DNA of 64,000 bases from the NCBI GenBank assembly GCA_964035575.1, contig OZ037931.1, forward strand, positions 381,567-445,566. Direction: 5' to 3'. A model generated the notes under the pieces. It was given only the letters and a program-made list of their open reading frames with translations. It had not been told where the DNA came from and made no database searches. The position numbers and the translations under genes are program-made. Every line of letters starts with the position of its first letter. Within the stretch, counting starts at the first letter, position 1. This stretch comes from Rhynchopus sp. YZ270_cl-10. Lineage: Eukaryota; Euglenozoa; Diplonemea; Diplonemida; Diplonemidae. Below are positions 9,477 to 18,330 of this stretch, piece by piece.

Positions 9477-12400
9477 ATGTTTGATCTCCTCGATGTCGCA
9501 AACGCGGGTCTAGAAAAGCAACGATGGGAGGTGGAGCTGAGCAAAACCTCGTTTCTCGCTATCGAAACCAAAATCACCAAACGCGACACCCCGCACGTTG
9601 TTGTTGTCTCAGACTGCCCATTCCGCCTCGTCTCCTATGGGGTCTGGCTGCGCAATATGGGTTGCGTCGTCGATCTCTGCCGCGATACACGCCGCGCTGT
9701 GTTGCTCATCTGCGAAAAAATTGGGAGATTCCGAGGGAAAAAAGCGGAATGTGTATATGACGCCGTTTTTGCCGACATCCGCGGAACCCGAGGCATCGAT
9801 ATGGTCAACTTCGTCGGCCAAATCCGAACTGCGGAGGAGGTTCTCGTCGCGAAGCACGGCGTGCACCACTACTCCCCTATAGTCTGCATGAGCTCCTCCA
9901 AATCCTCCGCCACAAAGCTTCTGGAACAGGGCTACGACCATTTCATCCGCCCCCCCTTTGTTTCCGCACTTCCTGGAATCCGTGCGTTGCTCCTCCCTCT
10001 TCTCTTCAGGGACCGTGGTAGAGCGAAAATCAATAAGGCGACTGCAAACTACCCCAAAATACAAGGCATGCTGCAAGAGGTCGCAAGCAACCTATACGAC
10101 AATAAAACGTTGAAGGATATGTCAAGTTTAGATGGGAATGCGGCGACGTCGAAGTTGACCCAATGTCTTGCAGATGAGCTGGCTGCGATGAAGCATAGGT
10201 TGGATGAGAAGGAAGTAAAAATTCGCGATCTATCTGAACGTGACGCAGGACAGGCCAGCCTCGCAGTGCAACTTAAAGCAACTACTGCAGAGCTTATAAA
10301 ATTCAAGGTAATGTACAAACGTAGGGTAGATGCCTTAGTTCACGAGAAAATCCTAAAATTCAAACACGGAGGGAAAAGCGCGGCAGCAGATTTCACCCCC
10401 GAAGAAATGACCGAGATGCAGCTCGACCTTCTCGACAAAGTTGATTCGCTTACCGAAAGCAATGAATACTTAAGCAACGAACTTACAATCATCATGGCAC
10501 AAAACGAAGAGCTTTCGAACCTAGGCGCAAAAGGACAGCGAACTCATATTACATCAGGGAAGGGCAAACCCGCCGAGGTGCAAACCGACGCTCGCTCTGA
10601 AATGGTCACCGCAGTGCAAAACTTCGAATGTGAAGACCACCCCAACCAGGACCCCTCCTTAACAACCCTCACTGCCATCGCGAATGTCTGCCAGACCGCT
10701 ATCTTTTCCCTTCAGCAACCCGACCCACCAGCAGAGCCAATACAAACCAAACCCCGTCTTGCCCTGCTCTCCTCTCTACTGTCTGCTCTTCTGAAGGAGT
10801 GGTTGGGTGATTTTACGGCAACGTCTCAGGCTACTTTGGATGACGCCCCCAAAGGCAATGTCAAAGGGAAGGGGAAAGGGAAGAAAAAGAGGGGGTCCTT
10901 CGTAGAGAATAAAGGGATACCAGGTAATGCAGAGACGCAAGCACAGCTTGAGAAGAATATTGCTGAAATCGCAGAGTTAAAGCAAGAATTAGAGAAATAT
11001 CAGAGCGAGGTTTCAGACATTGGAAAGGAGTTGAAGGCTGCGGAAGACTCGAATGAGCAGTTGGAAGAAAGTGTTACTACGTTGACGAAGAAGGTGGAGG
11101 TACAGAGACGGCAACTCGAGGAGCATGCTTCGCTAAATAGTGAACTTCGGGAGGCAGAGCTCCGCGAGGCGAAACTCAAGCAAACCATCAAAACTATGGA
11201 CGCACGCACCGAAATCCCGTTCTCAGAGTTTAAAGCGCTGCAGGATAACTTCACAAAACAGGCGAATCTGCTCTCTGCGGCTACCCAACAGATAGAGAGG
11301 CTTCCTGCCCTTGAATCTCAGGTTGACACTTTGCAGCAAACTGCCCTTGAACAGACGGAGGCAATCGAATTTCTTACTGAGCGTGATCTCATCACCTCTG
11401 CCCTCGACACCGCACGACGAAGCACAGAAGAAGAAGAACGGAAAAAGTATTACGACGTCCACAAAGCCTTCATGCAGCTGCTCGCAAAGAAACATAAGGA
11501 GGATACAAAGCACAAAGGGGGGGTAGCGAATGCACCGCCATCTCCTTTGGCGCATAAGAAGAATATGCTTAAGGTGGATAAGGCTGGGTCCTTTGCGCAA
11601 ATGTCGCTTGTAATGCGGGCCGATAAAGTCAATATCAACTCCGCTCGCCCCTGGAGTGAAGTCAACGCCACCTTGCCACCTGCGTCTCAAGACCACATCC
11701 AATCCTGGATGGCAGCCACCTGCGGCGCACTGTGGAAGGACTTTCCGTGCAAACAGCTGACAGATGCGGTTGTATTAACTATGTGGCCAAAGCTGTTTTC
11801 GGTTCTGGGCAATGCCTACTACGAGCTTGCAAAGACCCCAAAAGAGGACGCAAACGACGGGGACGGAGCAGAAGAAGATCACAACATTACCCCAAAAGAA
11901 AGCATCGTATCGAAACGGTCCTCTGTACGCGTGGTACTTCCCCCGGAGGAGAAGGAGAAGGAGAAGGAGGCCAAAGAACAGAAGGGGGAGAAGGAAGAAA
12001 AGGAGGCCAAAGAGGACAAAGATTCTGACGAAGAAGAAGAGGAGGAAGAAGACGAAACCCCGCCACCATGCCCTGCATTGGATATGAAGAACCTAGGGGA
12101 GTTGGTCACATCCTTTGACGTTGCGTTGCCCATGGCGCAGAGTCTATCCCCAAGAGGCATCGGTGAAATCGCATATGCAGAGTCAGCAGGCAACACACCA
12201 CGCAAAGCGGGGAGCGAAGAAGAGGGGTCGCCTGTGGTGGACAAAAAACGGAAGAAGGGGTTTGCGAAAAAGAAGTCTCTTCGTCTGAAGCAGCTGGGCT
12301 CCGTTGCGTCCATCCGGAAGCACAAAGGGGACAACCTGCCCTCCCCCCGCAAAGCAGCACCGTCCAAAACCTCCACAGTAGCGACCCAGACCGATAGCAC

Positions 12401-13907
12401 AGAGCAGCCCCCTCCTCCTCCTCCTCCTCCCCATGCCCCAGCTCAAAACCCCGCAGCTCAGCCAGACACCACAGTACCCCCTCTCTCTCCTACCGCACCG
12501 CCACCCGCCCCCGTTGCCCCGGTTGCCCCTGAACAGACCCGATCGGATTGCCCAGAGCTTGCCCAACCCCATCAACTCTCTTGCACTGCGCCCATAGAGG
12601 GTTCTTGTGAACCAACGGAACCCCAGCCTCTGTCAAACACTGTGCCTCCGTCTGGGGGGTCTGAGGGTGAACGTAGTGACCCAACCGAAAGGGAAGGGGG
12701 TGTAGATGCGTTTTGTGAATCGGCAGTCAGTGTGGATGCGAGGGTGGAGGTGGTGCCGGTGGAATGTGCCGAAGTGGGGGTGCAGGCAAACCCAATTCCG
12801 GTTGAGATTGTGTTGGAAGGGTCGGAGGTAGAGACGGTCATGCCCTTCGTGAGGCAGAAGGTCGAGCATGTGGACAGTAGTGTCGAGGCGTTGACCACCC
12901 AGGCGAATACCTTGCACAGCTCGCTTCATGCGTTTTTGAAGGATTTGGCGCATATAGTCAAGATTCCTGCACTGCAGACGCAGGTGGAGTCGTTCTCCAA
13001 GGAGGACACTGCACTCTCCTGTTCGGAGCTGATGATCCAGGATACATTGGTGTTGGCTGGGTTGGCGCAGACAATAGACGTCGCAAGGGAGCGTGCCCGA
13101 TGCACAGGAAGGCTTCTCTTCAAAGCTGCGAATGCGATCACAACGCAGAACCGCTTATTGAAATTCCTAGGTTCCGCTGAGGGTGCGAAACATGAAAATG
13201 TACGTGCCTTTGCGGAGAAACAACTCAAAAAGAAACAGGAGGAAATCCAGGTGTGCGCGACAGAACGGGCAGCGTTGAGAAAGTCGCAGAAGGAAGACCA
13301 TACGAAGCTGGTTCGGGAAAGAGCACGACTTGCGAGCGAAGAAAGACGCCGTGTTAAACAGAAACAGCGGGACAAGATGACGGCGCGTGTACAGAGCCAT
13401 GCACCCAATGCCCAGAGTCCCATGGAAGAAAGCCTTCAAGGTCAGAGCAGGCTTGCGGACTTAGCCTCGGGGATGGCCATGCAGGAGAACACGCTTTCGA
13501 AGCTCGACAACCGCAGTAACCACAACAGAATCGACGCCATGCAAGAGAGTCTTGCTGCTGCCGCCACCCGCACCACCGCTGCCAACGCTCTCTACAAACC
13601 TGCGAACCGCACCAACAACAAAAAGGCGCTCTCCAACCGTCGCGACCTCCCTAAAGTCCGTGGCGGCAGAAACGAAGCTCTTCTCGAAGCCGTCCAAGGC
13701 CAGCTCGGGGGACAGAACCACATCCCCATGGGCCTAGGTAAGTCCCTCTGTGGTGATATGAACGGAGACGCTGCGATGTTGTCCATAGGCGGAGCGGGAG
13801 GGGGTATGGGAGGCATGGGAGGAGTAGGAGGCATAGGAGGGGTAGGGGGAGTAGGTACGCGAGCAAAGGCCGCAGCGCTGTCAAGTCTGAAGGTATGGTG
13901 TTTGTAA
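9477..13907 (+). CDS. Receiver-like domain protein with long coiled coils
   Basis: A single open frame of 1476 residues. Residues about 35-175 resemble a response-regulator receiver domain: HVVVVSDCPF strand, YDAVFADIRG with Asp100 at the phosphoacceptor position, PIVCMSS, and GYDHFIRPP at the conserved Lys position (here Arg). This suggests a degenerate receiver that may not act as a normal phospho-switch. Residues about 225-335, 485-645 and 1240-1310 are predicted coiled coil. An acidic/lysine tract lies near 820-862, a proline-rich stretch near 975-1020, and a glycine repeat (MGGMGGVGGIGG) just before the C-terminus. A scaffold or cytoskeletal role is plausible but inferred. CTGAAG/GTATGG at 13891 could be a splice donor, so the last five residues are uncertain. 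Confidence 0.8.
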   Translation: MFDLLDVANAGLEKQRWEVELSKTSFLAIETKITKRDTPHVVVVSDCPFRLVSYGVWLRNMGCVVDLCRDTRRAVLLICEKIGRFRGKKAECVYDAVFADIRGTRGIDMVNFVGQIRTAEEVLVAKHGVHHYSPIVCMSSSKSSATKLLEQGYDHFIRPPFVSALPGIRALLLPLLFRDRGRAKINKATANYPKIQGMLQEVASNLYDNKTLKDMSSLDGNAATSKLTQCLADELAAMKHRLDEKEVKIRDLSERDAGQASLAVQLKATTAELIKFKVMYKRRVDALVHEKILKFKHGGKSAAADFTPEEMTEMQLDLLDKVDSLTESNEYLSNELTIIMAQNEELSNLGAKGQRTHITSGKGKPAEVQTDARSEMVTAVQNFECEDHPNQDPSLTTLTAIANVCQTAIFSLQQPDPPAEPIQTKPRLALLSSLLSALLKEWLGDFTATSQATLDDAPKGNVKGKGKGKKKRGSFVENKGIPGNAETQAQLEKNIAEIAELKQELEKYQSEVSDIGKELKAAEDSNEQLEESVTTLTKKVEVQRRQLEEHASLNSELREAELREAKLKQTIKTMDARTEIPFSEFKALQDNFTKQANLLSAATQQIERLPALESQVDTLQQTALEQTEAIEFLTERDLITSALDTARRSTEEEERKKYYDVHKAFMQLLAKKHKEDTKHKGGVANAPPSPLAHKKNMLKVDKAGSFAQMSLVMRADKVNINSARPWSEVNATLPPASQDHIQSWMAATCGALWKDFPCKQLTDAVVLTMWPKLFSVLGNAYYELAKTPKEDANDGDGAEEDHNITPKESIVSKRSSVRVVLPPEEKEKEKEAKEQKGEKEEKEAKEDKDSDEEEEEEEDETPPPCPALDMKNLGELVTSFDVALPMAQSLSPRGIGEIAYAESAGNTPRKAGSEEEGSPVVDKKRKKGFAKKKSLRLKQLGSVASIRKHKGDNLPSPRKAAPSKTSTVATQTDSTEQPPPPPPPPHAPAQNPAAQPDTTVPPLSPTAPPPAPVAPVAPEQTRSDCPELAQPHQLSCTAPIEGSCEPTEPQPLSNTVPPSGGSEGERSDPTEREGGVDAFCESAVSVDARVEVVPVECAEVGVQANPIPVEIVLEGSEVETVMPFVRQKVEHVDSSVEALTTQANTLHSSLHAFLKDLAHIVKIPALQTQVESFSKEDTALSCSELMIQDTLVLAGLAQTIDVARERARCTGRLLFKAANAITTQNRLLKFLGSAEGAKHENVRAFAEKQLKKKQEEIQVCATERAALRKSQKEDHTKLVRERARLASEERRRVKQKQRDKMTARVQSHAPNAQSPMEESLQGQSRLADLASGMAMQENTLSKLDNRSNHNRIDAMQESLAAAATRTTAANALYKPANRTNNKKALSNRRDLPKVRGGRNEALLEAVQGQLGGQNHIPMGLGKSLCGDMNGDAAMLSIGGAGGGMGGMGGVGGIGGVGGVGTRAKAAALSSLKVWCL

Positions 13908-14495
13908 GTTTTTTTTTTAAACGCGCCTTTTTTAAAGATGTGTACGCACCGTGAGGTATTAATTTTCTTTTCTTTTTTTTTTTGGCTGACATCGGTCAGT
14001 AGGAGATGCCTGCATAAATAGCTATGTTTTTCCTCTAAGATAATCGACCCTTAGATGCAATACAGGGGTTTTTCGATACCCACGGAGTGTAAGTTTTCAT
14101 CTATCTCCATGACTGTGATACAGTGATGGCACCTTGGCTCGTCTTACACTATAATTTGTAATTCCTCATCAACACAAAACACAGTGCGGCAACAGAGGCC
14201 GGATCGGGGTGGGGAACCTCTCCATAGGCGGAAGGTGACCTCAGATGCGCAAAAGGTGGTTATTTTTTTTGTGTAGGTTGGCCGACTCAGAATGTTGTTG
14301 TTCAGACACCGGTGTTTTCCTCATCTTATCTCCGCTCTCTGCCACACTATGACAATTGATGTGTGCCGTCTGTAGGTATCCAAGCCTTTGACAAAAAGGC
14401 TGATCACTCAGAATACCCCACCTCTTGGTAGGGTACTTTGGGTGATATGAATGGGGTGAGGTTTTTTTTTTTTTTTTTTTTTTTTGCACCAGCTT

Positions 14496-14590
14496 TCAGT
14501 AGCGTCTCACAGGATCTCACAGACTTTCTCAGCCTGCGGAGACAGTGATAGATCGCCCGGTAATGATGGAATCCAATGGGAAAAAGAAAT
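14496..14590. repeat. Dispersed repeat, related copy in the PSP1 intron
   Basis: The block TCAGTAGCGTCTCACAGG...CACAGAC...GGAGACAGTGATAGATCGCCC is related to 25377-25455, which lies in the intron of the PSP1-domain gene. About 80 bp, diverged by substitutions and short indels, each copy next to a long T-run on its left. Confidence 0.65.
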
Positions 14591-15365
14591 TAATCTCATG
14601 ACAATTTGCCCTTTTTTTTTTTTTTTTGTGCACGAGAAGTGCGCTCTCCTTTTCAAGCTTTGTTCTCTCAGCCCCCCACCTCTTCCCCCACCGACGCCAT
14701 TTTGTTATGGTGTTTTATGTTGGGTTGGGCCTCTCTCTCTCTCTCGCTAAGGGAGTGTTTTTGAAGTGTGTCCTCTTTTTTTGATGTCAGTGCCTGCGTC
14801 CCAGAGGTTTTTTTTGCTCAATTTCACTTTTTTTTGCCCCCGGATTGCCTTGTTTTGAATGCTCTGTATTTTTATTAAAAGTTCAGTATGTTTTACACTT
14901 TTCTATTTTTTACTTTTATTTTATTTCTCTTTCTTGTGTGTTTGCTGAGGTTTTCTATCTGATACACAGACAGGATGTGTTGGTATTTGTTTGGATTGGT
15001 AGCAATTATTGCACGGAATACTTTACGTATACACGGCAGCCATCAAGACCAAGACTCTTTAGGTTACTCTTCCTCCTGGTGATCAGACATTACATCCAGT
15101 AAGGACAGAGAAAGGAATAAGAAAAAAGAAAAAAAAAACTTTTGTATTTTGTGTATTCCCGAAACAAAAAACTGAAGTAGAAGGTACCAAATGTTCACAC
15201 GAACATCGGTTTCACGATATTCACCCACCATTTAAAGGGAAATCACTGAAGATGTCCACCCTTTTGAATACAACTGTATGATTCTTAGGACTGAAACAGG
15301 GTTAATATCAGAAACCAATCTACTGAAGTTTCAACTTGTGCACGAAGCATTTTACTTTTCTTTTC

Positions 15366-15475
15366 TACGTTTTGCAAAACACACAACATAAAAAGAAAGA
15401 TGGGACCATTTTTGTTGATCCCTCACCATATACTATCAATTTATTGATTGCATATGATGAAAATACTTAAAAGGT
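15366..15475. repeat. Dispersed repeat with three copies
   Basis: The block GTTTTGCAAAAC...GATGGGA...CTCACCATATACTATCAA...GCATATGATGAAAA recurs at 32756-32850 and, more diverged, at 32317-32395. The sequence TATCAATTTATTGAT inside is nearly palindromic. Non-coding, function unknown. Confidence 0.75.
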
Positions 15476-15998
15476 GTCCAATGATACCAAAGGTTAGGAT
15501 TATCTTACCAAACTTTTCTCTCTTTTTTTGTGACAAAGGGTAACAAAAAAAAAGGTAAGGAGTACAGACAAAAAAGGAGAAAGCTCTTTTGGCGTCCCTG
15601 TTAGTAACGCTTCTCTACTTCAGGCGACGATAACTGCACTTATCAAATTATTCCTTTCCGATTTATGGATTTTCACCATTACCAAGACAAAGTCTGCCTT
15701 ATTTTTAAAAAAATATTTTCTTTTTTTTCTGTACAAAAAAACACATTTTTGAATTTCATGTTTGGGCTGCCTACTACGACTGGAGACTGGAGGGGTCGTG
15801 TTCCCACGCTCCTTTTCCTTTCCCCCACTTCGTACGCACTTCGACTTTCTTCCTTTATTTTGCTTTGCCACCTTTTCCAATATATGACTATCTTCCCCCC
15901 CCCTTTTTTTTTTTCAAACTTTTCCCTTCCACACCCCATCTATACCCCCTATCTTCGCCCAACAGACACTCGATTTTTCAAAAAAAAAAAATCCAAAT

Positions 15999-16083
15999 TT
16001 TCTCACCTAGTGGGATTACTTGGTGATTGTTGACAAAAGAAAATCTCTACAGATCTCCTAGGTGATTGTCGATACAAAAAAAA
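15999..16083 (+). repeat. Family C repeat touching a start codon
   Basis: Reads CTCACCTAGTGGGATTACTT, then GGTGATTGTTGACAAAAG, and a second tail unit GGTGATTGTCGATACAAAA that ends immediately before the ATG at 16084. The double tail suggests two copies in tandem, the second reduced to its 3' part. Confidence 0.75.
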
Positions 16084-17649
16084 ATGGAGAGAATCGGTGT
16101 GATAGGCGGAGGGGTGAGCGGCGGCATGACCGTCTCCCATTTACTACGCTCTGGAGTCCCGGTTCACATCACCGTCTTCGATAAGGAGAGCTCCCGGGAG
16201 CCTGGCGGACGTCCTTGGTGGGGAGGGGTGGCGTACGGCACACCCGCTCCGTGGCACTCCATCAACGTCCCTTCAATGGGGATGCAAGCTGTAGAATCGT
16301 TACCGGACCATCTGACAGACTGGCTGCAACAAAAGAGAGAAAAGGGGTTGATTGACGGCAAATGGGGGACCACGAATACTCATATTCCGAGAGGGTTATA
16401 TGGTGAATACGTTGCGGAGACTGTAGACGAGGCGAAGGCGATGGCACACCCGGAATCTCGGTTGGTTCTATGTGAAGAGGAGGTGACCTCGCTTCGGGTT
16501 CCCCGACCGAAGCAATATGAAATTCGAACCGAAAAACAGACAATCCGATGTGACACCGTGGTGTTGTGTACTGGGAATTTCTCTCCGTCGAATTTACGGC
16601 TTCGCGATATGACTACGACAGAAGAAAATGCCTTTTACCGAACCTCACAAAGATACATCCAAAACCCTTGGAAAATTCTCAAAGATGCTGCCCCGATTAC
16701 CAAAGGAAGCACTTCGATTGCATTAATAGGGAGCAGACTCACCGCTGTGGACATTCTTCTTTCTCTTCAACAGGCAGGGTACCAAGGGAAGGTTCACGTT
16801 ATCAGCAGAAAAGGGTTGTTTCCACGCGAAAATCATGCTCAAAAATACCCCCCAGCAGTTGATGTGGAAAAAGCAATATTTGCTCCGATCCTTGGTGCAG
16901 AGCGGGCAAGATTTCTTTGGAAAAACTCTGATGTCGTAGCGGGGAGATTCCCTATGCAGGATGGGAGAGGCGGGTTTTTTAAAGAAAACGAAGTAAATTC
17001 GATTTTTTCTCGTATCATTCAATTGTGTGATGAATACGAAAAACGAGGAGAAATTTGGCAGGGCGTTTTGGACAGCCTTCGTCCGATGTTCAACAATCTG
17101 TGGTATCTTTTGTCTTTGTCCGAAAGACAGATTTTTTTGACGAAGTGGAGGGATGAGTTTGAAGTGAGGAGACACCGGGTTGCTCCAGATACTTTCGCTA
17201 CGTTGAAAACGTTGTTTCAAAGGACAGAACAGCATCGAGGAGCGGTCGTTCAAATGAAGCATGCAACCAACCCAACCTCCAGCATAAGCATCACTTTAGC
17301 CTCCACCGAAAAACAGGCCCCAATTCACATTACAGCAGACTGGGTCATCAACTGCACCGGCCCGCAAATTGACTTTAGAAAAGGCAATGACATTCCCTCT
17401 GTGCTGTTCGGGCAGTTGGTGGAAGAAAATGTGTTGCTTCCAGAAGGGAGTGGGATAGGTTTGTGTGTCAACCCAGTTACGGGGAGGGCGCTTTCTGGGG
17501 TGGGGAATGGGGTGGAAGAGAGCGGTGTGTTCGCAGTGGGGCCGGTGCGTCGTGGAACGGACTGGGAGACCATCGCAATAAGGGAGATTCGGTCGCAGAG
17601 TGCAGCAGTGGCAGCGGTGGTGCAGAAGGCGCACGCCGCCAAGCTCTGA
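16084..17649 (+). CDS. FAD/NAD(P)-binding oxidoreductase, bacterial type
   Basis: The 521-residue product opens with MERIGVIGGGVSGGMTV, a Rossmann dinucleotide fold (GxGxxG type) at residues 5-15, followed by an acidic strand end (VFDKESS). GGVAYGTP and VVLCTGNFSPS match the FAD/NAD(P)-binding family found in many bacteria (NAD_binding_9/YdhS-like). A second dinucleotide motif, ALIGSRLTAVDILLSL, is near residue 215. The C-terminus WVINCTGPQ...GNGVEESGVFAVGP is typical of the family. I chose the ATG at 16084, directly before the Rossmann motif; an upstream TTG is not a credible start. Length is normal for the family. No intron. Substrate unknown. Its bacterial-like architecture and lack of introns make horizontal transfer possible, though not demonstrated. 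Confidence 0.85.
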   Translation: MERIGVIGGGVSGGMTVSHLLRSGVPVHITVFDKESSREPGGRPWWGGVAYGTPAPWHSINVPSMGMQAVESLPDHLTDWLQQKREKGLIDGKWGTTNTHIPRGLYGEYVAETVDEAKAMAHPESRLVLCEEEVTSLRVPRPKQYEIRTEKQTIRCDTVVLCTGNFSPSNLRLRDMTTTEENAFYRTSQRYIQNPWKILKDAAPITKGSTSIALIGSRLTAVDILLSLQQAGYQGKVHVISRKGLFPRENHAQKYPPAVDVEKAIFAPILGAERARFLWKNSDVVAGRFPMQDGRGGFFKENEVNSIFSRIIQLCDEYEKRGEIWQGVLDSLRPMFNNLWYLLSLSERQIFLTKWRDEFEVRRHRVAPDTFATLKTLFQRTEQHRGAVVQMKHATNPTSSISITLASTEKQAPIHITADWVINCTGPQIDFRKGNDIPSVLFGQLVEENVLLPEGSGIGLCVNPVTGRALSGVGNGVEESGVFAVGPVRRGTDWETIAIREIRSQSAAVAAVVQKAHAAKL

Positions 17650-18330
17650 GCGAATGAGGGGGGGAAGGGGGTGACCTTCAAGGGGGGGTGGTATTGGTGT
17701 TGGTATTTTTTTTTTTTGATTTTTTTTCCCCCATTGTAACCTACAGAGGTAGGCATGGCGCTGACTACACGGTAGCTTTTTTGATTTTTTTTTTGTAGCC
17801 GCGCCACATGGTACTGCCTCTTGCTTAGTTTTGTTGTTCTACTTTGCGGGGTTCCACACTGCGACGGGGCAGGGGACACAGTTTCCCTCTTGGGGGCACA
17901 GCCCCCCTAACTTTTTTTTGATTTTTTATTTTGCAAAATCATAGCAGGCCTTTTTGGCTGGGGGTATAACGAGGTTGCGTGACCTGACAAGCCGGTGGCG
18001 AACTGCCTCCGTTCTCTTATGGTACAGATCACTCACTCCCCCCTCACCCCCCTTTGCATGATAACGACCGAGCTGCTTATCACATTTCAACTACTCTCTC
18101 TCTCTCTCTTTTTCTTTTTTTTGTTAGATTTCCAAATGATGCCATGTCATCTTTCAATTCTTCCAAACAATCTTCCCTCTTTACTCTTTAGATTTCCTCT
18201 CCCCTCAACCCCCTTCCATCCTTCACCCTTCACGCTCCCATTCAAATCCCATTCATATCCCAGACGGTTTATTTCCCCCCATCCCCATTTATCAACCAAT
18301 TTTATTGTTTTCGAAAATAACCGTCTCGTC
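17650..18330. other. Intergenic region and pyrimidine-rich leader
   Basis: Contains an inverted copy (about 17738-17790) of the repeat at 30464-30520 with the motif GTAGTCAGCG. The last 250 bp before the next start are C/T-rich. That stretch is open in the frame of the next gene but its translation is low-complexity and looks untranslated. Confidence 0.6.

Larger units (their letters stand above)
13908..16083. other. Intergenic repeats, no gene seen
   Basis: AT-rich with homopolymer runs. Holds dispersed repeats at 14496-14590 and 15366-15475, a diverged family A copy at 15480-15516 and a family C copy at 15999-16083. The only open frames are low-complexity translations of T-rich DNA. Confidence 0.65.

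Noticed and set aside
17995-18330. N-terminal extension of the disordered protein
   Set aside because: The extension translates a C/T-rich leader and has no convincing start; the ATG at 18331 begins normal coding composition.
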